64,000 bases of DNA from contig NZ_QVMP01000002.1 of NCBI RefSeq assembly GCF_010501095.1, positions 49,280-113,279 of the forward strand, in the 5' to 3' direction. A program made the position numbers and the translations under genes. The stretch is from Dysgonomonas sp. 520 (GTDB taxonomy: Bacteria; Bacteroidota; Bacteroidia; Bacteroidales; Dysgonomonadaceae). How positions within the stretch are numbered: the stretch's first letter is position 1; the number at the start of each line of letters is the position of its first letter. The notes beneath the pieces are model-generated. The model was not told the origin of the DNA. It made no database searches and worked only from the letters and a program-made list of their open reading frames with translations. Below are positions 51,924 through 61,086 of the stretch, one piece after another.

Positions 51924-53870
51924 GTAACTACCGCCTCTCGAGCGGTTTTCTTGTTGACGCTGTTGTTCTTCGTCCCGTTTTCTTTTCTTATTGTTTTTTT
52001 CATCTTGCTTTTCAAGCTGTTCCCGTTTTGTTTCTTTTTTCACGGGTTTATTTTTTGTTATATCCAGAGGCTTCTGCTTATCTAAAGATATGGCTGTAAT
52101 GTCCCAATCTTCTTCCGACTCCCAATTTGCCCTGATTTCTACATACTTATCGAAATAATAAACCATTTCGGGTTGTTTTAGTTCATCATAGTCTCCGGTA
52201 TCCCAAACACCGTTGTTGTTACTGTCGAGAACAATGCGTGCATAATATTTCCCCGGTTTCAGGTTAGAAAACATAACCTTATCATTTATGACTGTTTCTT
52301 TCCAAAAAGGTTTATCGGATGAGTCCAGAATTTCGACGAAAGCATGCTGTCCCTTCTCCAATCCGGAAAGAAACAATTGGAGACTGCCATACTCATCAAG
52401 TTTCCTTACCGAAAACTTGCTGTCTATTTTGTCTGTCCATCTTCCATAGTATGAGTTGAATATCGCCGAATCGGCTTGTATGGCGTATTGCTTGCCCGGC
52501 TCTATTTTGAAATCGAGAATATATTTTCGAGGGTTTAAAGAATCCGTTTCTATTTCGTACGGCATATCCGTATAAAGCGTATCGACAAGTATTTGCAGTT
52601 TGAGTTTGTCTTTCGAGAAATCGAGTAAAGGTTCTTCAAATTCGAAATATAGTTTGTCGTATACCTCAAGTGACTGTGTGGCATTGGTAACGACTTTAAG
52701 AAAGTTTACAGGTTCGTCTTTATCCTTTTTCTTGTCGTCCTTTTTTTCAGGCTTTCTGTTTCGGTTGATAAAGTTGCAAGTATCAGTCACTTCTACTGCC
52801 CGGTTTAAAGAATCTGTTTTCAGATATGTCATTTCGAAAGTCAGGGTGTCGATGGATGCTATCGACTTGTCGACGATCCAATAGGTCAGAGAGTCGTTTT
52901 CGACAGTCTTTTCCAATAAAGCCCATTCAGCAGAGGATGGCGTGAAATTGAGAGGCTCCAATTTGGGCATTTGTGTTGGAGAACCGAAATATACTTTCAA
53001 GGCATTGTCATTCGGTCTTTCGTGTTTCAGCAGATATTGCCGCTTAAAGTCCGAAGTAAAAGACCTGAGGATTATATCATCGGGCAAAAACCGTGTATAT
53101 TGACTGGTTATGACAGTATCTAACGTCAATCCATCTTCAAGGAAGATAGAGTCTACCCTTGTGGCTTCTGTGGTCGATGGCTTGATGGTGGTGTCGAAAA
53201 ATGCAATTGCTTCGGCGGGGTCATCGTATTTGTAGTCCCGGTTTATATCGTTCAGGGCATACAAGCGATACTCGCCTTCGGCAATCCCTTTGATCGAAAA
53301 CAGACCGTTTTCATTGGTGCGTGATATACGCAGAAAAGGCTCTGTTACGAAAGCCGAATCGGCAAGGTTGGAATGTAATCCTACATACACTCCCGGCATG
53401 GGTTCCAGATTGTCTGCCGATAAAACTTTACCTGAGATAATGAGCGAGTCTATCTGATTTCCCGTTGAAAAAGAAAGGGAAAAATTCTCCAATGCGTTTT
53501 TCTCGTTGTAGTCCATTATGGCGTCGGTGAAGTCGATTGTGTATGTGGTGTTGGCCACAAGAGTATCCTTCAGCTCGACCGTCACCTTTTTACTTATGGC
53601 CTGAATAACGGGCAACGTTTTCTGGGGAGGTGTTATAATAACTTTCTCCTCCGGTTTTTCCAACTGTACCAATTCGTCGAAAACGATCTCTATCTTATTC
53701 GTTTTCACATTTATCTCATTAAACCCCGGTGTGCTTTTCATCACCTTGGGAGGATCAAGATCGTATTCGCCTCCCGATGGAGTGCCGATACTAGCACAAG
53801 CCGTGATAATGCAGAAAACAGCAAAAAAGAATAAGGTCTTGAGGTTTGGGTTAGAGATCGGACTGGTCAT
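51921..53870 (-). CDS. Ig-like domain lipoprotein
   Basis: Lipobox FCIITACAS; DPPKVMKSTPGFNEINVKTNKIEIVFDELVQL; basic Gln/Arg-rich tail. Confidence 0.75.
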   Translation of the reverse strand: MTSPISNPNLKTLFFFAVFCIITACASIGTPSGGEYDLDPPKVMKSTPGFNEINVKTNKIEIVFDELVQLEKPEEKVIITPPQKTLPVIQAISKKVTVELKDTLVANTTYTIDFTDAIMDYNEKNALENFSLSFSTGNQIDSLIISGKVLSADNLEPMPGVYVGLHSNLADSAFVTEPFLRISRTNENGLFSIKGIAEGEYRLYALNDINRDYKYDDPAEAIAFFDTTIKPSTTEATRVDSIFLEDGLTLDTVITSQYTRFLPDDIILRSFTSDFKRQYLLKHERPNDNALKVYFGSPTQMPKLEPLNFTPSSAEWALLEKTVENDSLTYWIVDKSIASIDTLTFEMTYLKTDSLNRAVEVTDTCNFINRNRKPEKKDDKKKDKDEPVNFLKVVTNATQSLEVYDKLYFEFEEPLLDFSKDKLKLQILVDTLYTDMPYEIETDSLNPRKYILDFKIEPGKQYAIQADSAIFNSYYGRWTDKIDSKFSVRKLDEYGSLQLFLSGLEKGQHAFVEILDSSDKPFWKETVINDKVMFSNLKPGKYYARIVLDSNNNGVWDTGDYDELKQPEMVYYFDKYVEIRANWESEEDWDITAISLDKQKPLDITKNKPVKKETKREQLEKQDEKNNKKRKRDEEQQRQQENRSRGGSY

Positions 53871-54031
53871 GAGTTTATATTAAATTCTTTTAGTTACAAG
53901 TGGACGAGATACATGGTACGGGTTATTTATGCTAACCTTGCACAATGTTAAACGACAAAAATACAATGTTTTTTATAGACAAGGTCCGATTGCATCCTTT
54001 AAAATAACTTAAGAGGATAGAAAAAACTATT

Positions 54032-54231
54032 GATTAACTCGTAGTGCATTTAGAAAATGAAAGATAACTAACTGAAACATAATGCATATTTACATTGTCA
54101 TCCTGAGTAAAACGAAGGATCTGGATTGATATACACAGATTTTTCACTTCGTTCAAAATGACAAAACGGGTATAAATCTTATAATAAATAAGTTAACGCC
54201 AAAGCCTTTAATACTCTACGGGTATTGATTA
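54032..54231. mobile_element. family C repeat, full copy
   Basis: Left GATTAACTCGTAGTGCATTTAG, right CTTTAATACTCTACGGGTATTGATTA (imperfect TIR); right part repeated at window start. Confidence 0.55.
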
Positions 54232-54900
54232 GTCCTTTAAAAGCAGTTTTGCAACTTCCAGATCGAAAGGAGTGGTTATTTTGATATTCGTAGTTTCGCC
54301 TTTCACCAAATGCACAGCTATGCCAATGGACTCTACTACGGAGGCATCATCCGTGAAAACCGACGTATACTCTTGCCGATATGCTTCTTTCAATATATTT
54401 GCAGAGAACACCTGTGGCGTTTGCACAAGCCTTATTTTGCTGCGGTCTATAATTTTGCTGTGTGTGCCATCTGTCATCTCCCTCAGGCTGTCTGTGGCTT
54501 CTATTGCGGGGACTACGGCTTTCAGTGAGTCGATATTCTCGAAACACCGTTCTATCAAATCGTTCGACACGAAAGGACGGGCAGCATCATGCACGGCTAC
54601 AACGTCACTCGTTACCAAACTTAAACCGTTTTTTACCGAATGATAGCGCGTTTCGCCTCCTTGGGTCATTTGATGGGGAATACTGAACTGATATTCCTCG
54701 CATAGTTTTTGCCAATAGTCATAATAGTCGGGGGATAGAACCAATACGATATCGACCTGGGAATCGTAGTTGTAGAATGCTTCCATTGTGCGCATTAGCA
54801 CAGGTTTGCCTCCTATGGGTATAAACTGTTTCGGCAGATCGTGCCCCATGCGCAGCCCTTTTCCTCCTGCTACTATTATAACTGACTTCGTTTGTGGCAT
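54229..54900 (-). CDS. ispD: 2-C-methyl-D-erythritol 4-phosphate cytidylyltransferase
   Basis: VIIVAGGKGLRMGHDLPKQFIPIGGKPVLMRT, VHDAARPFVS, TDDASVVE. Confidence 0.93.
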   Translation of the reverse strand: MPQTKSVIIVAGGKGLRMGHDLPKQFIPIGGKPVLMRTMEAFYNYDSQVDIVLVLSPDYYDYWQKLCEEYQFSIPHQMTQGGETRYHSVKNGLSLVTSDVVAVHDAARPFVSNDLIERCFENIDSLKAVVPAIEATDSLREMTDGTHSKIIDRSKIRLVQTPQVFSANILKEAYRQEYTSVFTDDASVVESIGIAVHLVKGETTNIKITTPFDLEVAKLLLKD

Positions 54901-54917
54901 TTGAACAGTTGTTTTTT

Positions 54918-55361
54918 TTAGTTCTTTTTTCTTCTCAGGTCTTTACCTTCAAATTCGCAAATAGCCTTTACCCATTCGTCTTTCAAAGGGTTTGTTTGCC
55001 GTTCTATCAAATCGTAAGCGACCATAGTGGAGCGGCCAACACATTTTTCTTCGTTCGTATCCATATCAATGATTCGCTGAGTAAGGTCAAAACTCTTTGT
55101 GCCGATACCTGTTACTGCCGTTTGCACAGCTATGTTGTCCGTACTGTAAATCTGAGCTTTGAAAGTTACTTCGATATGTACAACTACAATCGCATCTGCT
55201 TTCCAATTCACATTGGGACAGACAGTTCTGATGTAATCGGTTTTTGCTGTATCATAAAAATTAAGATAAACCGAGTTGTTGACATGCCCAAATTGATCCA
55301 TATCGTTGAAGCGTATTTGAAGTGGCAAGGAATGGTTGTATACTATTTCGTCTTCTTCCAT
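54918..55361 (-). CDS. acyl-CoA thioesterase (4HBT hotdog fold)
   Basis: LQIRFNDMDQFGHVNNSVYLNFYDTAKTDY. Confidence 0.85.
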   Translation of the reverse strand: MEEDEIVYNHSLPLQIRFNDMDQFGHVNNSVYLNFYDTAKTDYIRTVCPNVNWKADAIVVVHIEVTFKAQIYSTDNIAVQTAVTGIGTKSFDLTQRIIDMDTNEEKCVGRSTMVAYDLIERQTNPLKDEWVKAICEFEGKDLRRKKN

Positions 55362-55505
55362 AAATTGATAAAGTTTATATTGAATGATATTGTATGTGGC
55401 TTATTTTTTAGTCGATTACGTTGAGTATTGTTTTAAATTCGACCTGTTTTTCAACTACTGATTCGCATTATTCAGAAAGAACGGGAAGAATAAAACAAAC
55501 GATTT

Positions 55506-56513
55506 TTAGATATTTTTTTTCTTTATCGAAGACGGTTTTTGTCTTGGTTTTGCCTTCGCACCCGATTTATTCGCTGCCACCTTTTGTTTTCCGACCCTTA
55601 GTCCGCTAGCCGGTTTACCTTTGGTTCTAGGCTTTGGTTTACCTGTCGGAGTTTCAGTTTGTGCAGCAGTCGTTTGGTTGGTTTTATTCGACTTTTTAGT
55701 AGATTTCGAAACACTGTTGGCCTTGCGATAATCCTTTTTCAGATCGGCTTTTTCAAGAGCTTTATTAAAACTCTTATTGCTGTTCATCTCTTTTTTCGAT
55801 GGCGCTATCTTTTCCGAATCTTCGAGCATATCAAACAATCCTTCCAGTTCCGATTCAGTAAGATTTCGCCAGTTTCCTTGCCCAAGGTTGCCCAGTTTAA
55901 TATTCATTATCTGAATGCGCTCCAATTTGACTACTTCGTAGTCGAAATACTCACACATGCGCCTGATTTGCCTGTTCAAGCCTTGAATGAGCGAAATTTG
56001 AAACATGTAGGGGTTTATCTCCACAATTTCACACTTGCGGGTGACTCTGTCCAGAATAGGCACACCGTGAGCCATGCGGGTTAAGAACTCTTTTGTTATA
56101 GGTTTATTCACCTTCACCAGGTAATCTTTTTTGTGATTGTTGCCTGCCCTTAATATTTTATTTACAATATCTCCGTCATTAGTCAACAGGATTAATCCTT
56201 GCGAATCCTTATCCAAACGTCCTATGGGAAATATACGTTGCTCGTGCCTGATAAAATTGGTAATGCTATCCTTCTCCTGAGGGTCGGTAGTGCTCACAAT
56301 ACCAACAGGCTTGTTGAAAGCAATGTATACAGGCTCTATGCTATTCACAATAAGCTCTCCGTTTACTTTCACCTTTTGCCCGGGAAGAACACGCATCCCC
56401 ACCGACGCCCGTTTTCCATTCACTGTTACCCGTCCTTCTTCAATAAAGCGGTCAGCCTCACGGCGTGAGCAAAATCCCGAACTGCTGATATATTTGTTTA
56501 GCCTGTATTCCAT
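55506..56513 (-). CDS. RsuA/RluF family pseudouridine synthase with basic C-terminal tail
   Basis: S4 domain [48 protein letters not shown]; Lys-rich tail. Confidence 0.9.
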   Translation of the reverse strand: MEYRLNKYISSSGFCSRREADRFIEEGRVTVNGKRASVGMRVLPGQKVKVNGELIVNSIEPVYIAFNKPVGIVSTTDPQEKDSITNFIRHEQRIFPIGRLDKDSQGLILLTNDGDIVNKILRAGNNHKKDYLVKVNKPITKEFLTRMAHGVPILDRVTRKCEIVEINPYMFQISLIQGLNRQIRRMCEYFDYEVVKLERIQIMNIKLGNLGQGNWRNLTESELEGLFDMLEDSEKIAPSKKEMNSNKSFNKALEKADLKKDYRKANSVSKSTKKSNKTNQTTAAQTETPTGKPKPRTKGKPASGLRVGKQKVAANKSGAKAKPRQKPSSIKKKNI

Positions 56514-56585
56514 TTATTCTGTGTTTTATAAAAAGCCACAATGACTTTTTTTTTGCCGGAGCAAAGATATTACATTCATTTCTGA

Positions 56586-57335
56586 TTATGCCTTAAATAG
56601 CCTCAAAAATTCTTCTTTATAACTGGGCGAGATTTCTATTTCCGTCTCATCAGACAACACAACATATCCTCCCGAACTTTTGTGATACGATTTCACGTAA
56701 TCGCAGTTGATAATGTGCGATTTATGCACACGTACAAAAGGATAAGGTAGTATTTCGGCAAAATGCTTGAGAAAACGGCAAACCATTTTCTTGCTTTTGT
56801 TGGTGAGGTAGATATCCGTAAAATTGCCGTTTCCCTGCAAACGGAGAATTTCTTCCATTTTCACCACCTCAAAACCTTCGAGAGTTGGCAAAATGACTTG
56901 CTGCTTTTCGGGGCGTGATTCCTTGAAATTTTCTACAAGTACCCTGTTTCTGTTAAATATTTCTTTGTTGATAATATGTTGCTGCACTTTGTTGACTGCC
57001 AGAATCAGATCTTCTATGCTTACGGGTTTCAGCAAATAATATGCTGCACTCTGGTTAAGTGCCCGAAGCGAATATTCGGAAAAAGCCGTAACAAAAATGG
57101 TTTCGAAATAAAGGTCTTTACACCCCTCCAAAACATCGAAAGCGTTGCCGAATGGCATTTCCACATCCAGAAAAACCAATTCGGGTTCCAGCTCATGCAG
57201 AAGGGGGATGGCTTCCTGACAGTTGTGTGCTTCACCGATTACTGTTACCTGTGGGCAGTATTTTGACAGATAGTTTTTCAGCACCTCTCTGGCTGCCGGT
57301 TCGTCTTCAACTATAACGCTTTTTATTTGGTACAT
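56586..57335 (-). CDS. LytTR family DNA-binding response regulator
   Basis: REC domain (VIVEDEPAAREVLKNYL, LVFLDVEMPFGNAFDVL) and LytTR (FVRVHKSHIINCDYVKSY). Confidence 0.93.
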   Translation of the reverse strand: MYQIKSVIVEDEPAAREVLKNYLSKYCPQVTVIGEAHNCQEAIPLLHELEPELVFLDVEMPFGNAFDVLEGCKDLYFETIFVTAFSEYSLRALNQSAAYYLLKPVSIEDLILAVNKVQQHIINKEIFNRNRVLVENFKESRPEKQQVILPTLEGFEVVKMEEILRLQGNGNFTDIYLTNKSKKMVCRFLKHFAEILPYPFVRVHKSHIINCDYVKSYHKSSGGYVVLSDETEIEISPSYKEEFLRLFKA

Positions 57336-57346
57336 ATCTTTTTGTA

Positions 57347-57409
57347 GTTACGAGTTACGAGTTACGAGTTACAAGTTACGGGTTACAAGTTACGAGTTAC
57401 AAGTTACGC
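57347..57409. repeat. 7-bp tandem repeat, about 9 copies of GTTACRA
   Basis: gttacga gttacga gttacga gttacaa gttacgg gttacaa gttacga gttacaa gttacgc, read directly. Confidence 0.95.
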
Positions 57410-57448
57410 GTAAACGAGTTGGAAGTTATTCATATTTTTACGTTTTAC

Positions 57449-59224
57449 CTAGAGCAATTTTTTGTTCAAGAAAGGAAAACTGAACATCACAATCACCCCT
57501 GTTTCGTCTGCTGTTTTATCTTTTATTTCCATAAAGATATCTATGTTGTAAAGGCTATTCAGCAGGCTTATCCGTTCTTGCGTATTGGTCAGTCCTCTCG
57601 ATTTGTGTTCCCGTTGGTGTTTTGTTTTCAGTTCATTACTCCTTTTTATGCCGATTCCATTATCTTCTATGATTACAGAAAGTTTGTTCCCATCGTTTTT
57701 CACAGTGAGGGTAAGCAAGCCATTTGCCTCGGAATATCGCAGACCATGCCAAACGGCATTCTCCAACTGTGGCTGGATAAGCATGTTAGGGATGGAAACA
57801 GCATCAGTGTCCAAATCTTTATCTATATTGATCTCATACCTGAACTTATCGTGAAAACGCATATACTCCAATTCGAGATATTCTTTCAACTGCTCTATTT
57901 CGGCAGACAGGGGTATAAAATCTTTGTTAGAATTTTCCATCACATTGCGCATGAGCTTGGAATAGGACGAGAGATATTTGTTAGCCTCCAACTCGTTGTT
58001 TTGTGCAATAAACTGGTTTACACTGTTCAGGCTGTTGAAAATGAAATGAGGGTTCATCTCTCTGCGCAACGATTGCAACGCTATTCGCTTGTTCTTCTTC
58101 TTTATCGAATACAAGGCTTTCGCTATGAAAAACAGAAAAACAAGGACAAAAAGAATGAATCCCGACAATACATAATTGAATATGTTTTGCTTCTTTATCA
58201 ACTCGTCTTTCAGCACTTTTTCTTTTTCCAATTGTGTAATCCTGCCTTCCTGAATCTGAAAGGCTTTCGTGTCAATCAGTGTGCTGTCGGCTTGTATCAT
58301 CGTTTCCAGATTATCCATAAATCCGGCATAGGCATCAAGAGCCTTTTGAGTATTTTTTTCTTCCCGGTATTGCTCTGTCAATTGTTTCAATACGTTTTTT
58401 GCTTCAATGGTGCGCCCCGTATTCATTGCCAAATCGTATGCCTGCTCCAGCAAATCAATACTTTTCGATCTATCTTCGGCTTCAAGGTAATTGGACGACA
58501 AAGCCTGTAATTGCTCAATTTCGACTTTTACATCTTTCGTTTTCTTTGCTTCTTCAACCAGATTTTCATTGATCTCGATGGCCTTATCCAGTTGATTGTC
58601 GGCTACATATACGTTGGCAATTTCGCGTTGTATTTCGAAAGCGGCTTCGGGTTCATCCATCAGAGCATCTTCAAGGTTCGATATGGCTTCTTCTTTATTG
58701 CCTTGTTGCACATTAATCTGAGCCATCTGCTGATGAGCCTGCGACCGTTCTTTTCGCTGAGCAGAGGAATTCATCAAACCGATATTACTCTGAATGTTCA
58801 TCGCTTGCACTTCAAGATTGGCGGGAGCACTCAACCGGTTGGCGTCGTTCGAGTTTATAGCCTGTATATCTTTTTTCGCTGAAATTTTGCTGGCAGAAGA
58901 ATAGCTGGTTATGGCTTCACTTATTTTGCCCTGAGCCTCCTGCACTTTAGCAATCTCACGGTCGACAGCCGCAATCTTTTCCCTGTTGTTTTGCTTTACG
59001 TACAGGCTTTTGGCTCTCTTGAAATAATCTTCGGCTTTTGCATAGTCCTTTTTCTTGACAAGCTCCTTTGCCATATTCTCATAGTCCTGTGCGATGTCTT
59101 TATCCGACTTATTTCTCTCAAGCGATTCAGATAGCCTCGACGCATTGGAGTTTATAGTGGTTTGCCCAAAAGTTGTACCGCTTATGGAGAATAGGATTAA
59201 TAATATGGTGAATAGTTTTTTCAC
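57449..59224 (-). CDS. TPR-containing sensor histidine kinase (LytS/YehU-type)
   Basis: TPR-like N-terminus, TM segment, MNPHFIFNSLNSVNQFIAQN, QPQLENAVWHGLR, IEDNGIGI. Confidence 0.92.
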   Translation of the reverse strand: MKKLFTILLILFSISGTTFGQTTINSNASRLSESLERNKSDKDIAQDYENMAKELVKKKDYAKAEDYFKRAKSLYVKQNNREKIAAVDREIAKVQEAQGKISEAITSYSSASKISAKKDIQAINSNDANRLSAPANLEVQAMNIQSNIGLMNSSAQRKERSQAHQQMAQINVQQGNKEEAISNLEDALMDEPEAAFEIQREIANVYVADNQLDKAIEINENLVEEAKKTKDVKVEIEQLQALSSNYLEAEDRSKSIDLLEQAYDLAMNTGRTIEAKNVLKQLTEQYREEKNTQKALDAYAGFMDNLETMIQADSTLIDTKAFQIQEGRITQLEKEKVLKDELIKKQNIFNYVLSGFILFVLVFLFFIAKALYSIKKKNKRIALQSLRREMNPHFIFNSLNSVNQFIAQNNELEANKYLSSYSKLMRNVMENSNKDFIPLSAEIEQLKEYLELEYMRFHDKFRYEINIDKDLDTDAVSIPNMLIQPQLENAVWHGLRYSEANGLLTLTVKNDGNKLSVIIEDNGIGIKRSNELKTKHQREHKSRGLTNTQERISLLNSLYNIDIFMEIKDKTADETGVIVMFSFPFLNKKLL

Positions 59225-59598
59225 TTTCTTAGCTATTAGTTTTCTTTTTTGTCATCCTGAGTGAAACGAAAGATCTGTTTTTATTGCCGCGTCTCTTGCT
59301 GAGACTTTTGAAATTGAACGTATTTCGGGTGGAGTAGAACCCCACCCCTACACCTCTCCCTAACCCTCTCCAAAAGAGAGGGAATAAACTCCTACTTCTT
59401 GTTCTCCGGAGTTTGTAACCCAAAAGAACAGACAATATTATCACACTGACTTCTTCGGAATGTAAAGTAAATAATTTTTGAACATTTTCGCATCATGTTT
59501 CACCAACCGAAAGAGACGATTCACCCATTTTGCCCGATTTCCTATTTTTCAACTACTTACATTTGAACTATAATTTAAATAACACAATACAAATATTT

Positions 59599-61038
59599 AT
59601 GAAAAAACTAACCTCAATCATTCTTCTTACTTTGGCATGTTTCCCGCTGATTGCTCAATACGGAATAAGCGCAGGATCGTTGCAATATACACGCGACTAT
59701 ACAAGCAATAATGCGAATCTGCCTGAGTGTGGGGCATCATCTTCATGCCACTACAATTACAATAAAAAGAAATCTTTATCTATGCCAAATCCCGAATCAT
59801 TTATTGTGGAGGATTTTATGAATTATCATGTTCATGATATTGACATTCCACAAAACAAGGATGTGGCTCTGAGCATAGATTATGACAACTCTTTGTTGGA
59901 CAGTAATGGCGAATTTATTGTTCAAGTGGGTTTGGCAACACAACCCGCCAATCTGCGAAGCGAAAAGCAAAACAGGTTAAATGTGTCGTTGGTGGTTGAT
60001 GTGAGTGGCTCCATGAACGGAATGAAAATAGTGAATGCACGGGAAGCACTCTCCAGATTTGTAGAGTCTATGAACGAGGGCGATTATTTATCTATCGTGA
60101 CATTCAACAGTTCGGCTAAAGTTGTTTTGCCTGCAACACGAATATCGAACAATAAAAAAGGTATACAGAAAAAGATCAAGCATATCGGGGTAGAAGGCTA
60201 CACAAACCTGAATGCAGGCATGGTGCTGGGATATAAAGAGGCAATGAAAAATCATTCGAACAGAGTAAACTCCAGAGTTATTCTGCTTACGGATGGAATG
60301 ACCAATAGAGGAGAAACAAATTTGGACCGGATTATAGCAAATTCGTCGCAGTATAATACGAAAGGTATTGATATATCTACCATAGGAGTTGGGCAGTCGC
60401 TAGATTTCATGCTGTTGCGGGAATTGGCAGACAAAGGTCGGGGCACTAACTACTTTATCGGGGAAAACGAAGAAGATATGTATAAAGTATTTAATGACGA
60501 ACTTGAGGCGATGATGTATAACATCGGGAAAAGGCCAACCTTGAAAATAAATTTACCAAGTGGTTGCGAGGTTACAAAATTCTATGGATACAATCCGAAA
60601 TACAATCGAGACAATTCTATTTCGATAGATATAAGCAATCTGGGTGCAAGCTCAACAAGAATATTCCTGATGAAGGTGAAAAGCAAGACCGAAGGAAACG
60701 GAGTTATTTCGGCTAGTTTGAAGTACGACAAAAAAGGAGAGATCGTCAGCCTTGAAAAATCGGTAAAGCATAAATCGGATATAGACAAAACAAACGATGA
60801 AATAGAAAAGAATTTTGATATTGCCTTTATGGCTCAGAACATGAAAGATGCTGCCTTGGCTTGTAAACAAAGCAATTATTCGAAGTCGGAAAGGATATTG
60901 AATAACACTAAAACCTGGATGCAGGATTCACCTTACACCGAAGATGAAGATTTCAGAAGAGTATATGATATTCTATCTCAATATGTTCCGGAGAAAGAGG
61001 CACGGAGTATATCTGCACGAAGATATATTATGGAATAA
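59599..61038 (+). CDS. VWA domain-containing secreted protein
   Basis: Signal peptide; LNVSLVVDVSGSMNGMKIVNAREAL (MIDAS). Start moved to 59599. Confidence 0.88.
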   Translation: MKKLTSIILLTLACFPLIAQYGISAGSLQYTRDYTSNNANLPECGASSSCHYNYNKKKSLSMPNPESFIVEDFMNYHVHDIDIPQNKDVALSIDYDNSLLDSNGEFIVQVGLATQPANLRSEKQNRLNVSLVVDVSGSMNGMKIVNAREALSRFVESMNEGDYLSIVTFNSSAKVVLPATRISNNKKGIQKKIKHIGVEGYTNLNAGMVLGYKEAMKNHSNRVNSRVILLTDGMTNRGETNLDRIIANSSQYNTKGIDISTIGVGQSLDFMLLRELADKGRGTNYFIGENEEDMYKVFNDELEAMMYNIGKRPTLKINLPSGCEVTKFYGYNPKYNRDNSISIDISNLGASSTRIFLMKVKSKTEGNGVISASLKYDKKGEIVSLEKSVKHKSDIDKTNDEIEKNFDIAFMAQNMKDAALACKQSNYSKSERILNNTKTWMQDSPYTEDEDFRRVYDILSQYVPEKEARSISARRYIME

Positions 61039-61086
61039 TCGAAAATATTGACTCATATAGTTAGAAACTTATAAAAACGAAATACA

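Noticed and set aside
51538-51927. TTAGTA target-site duplication around the 51544-51923 element
   Set aside because: TTAGTA occurs at both edges but overlaps the low-complexity TIR consensus (TTA..), so it cannot be distinguished from the element ends.
57347-57409. CRISPR-like array
   Set aside because: Heptamer tandem repeats without spacers; no cas genes in the window.
57419-58510. 363-aa plus-strand ORF
   Set aside because: Antisense to the clear histidine kinase gene; cysteine/phenylalanine-rich composition typical of a shadow ORF.
59229-59560. Possible additional full family A element
   Set aside because: Contains shared cassettes and a weak CAACTACTTACATTT end, but no convincing opposite terminus; only the hairpin was used as evidence.
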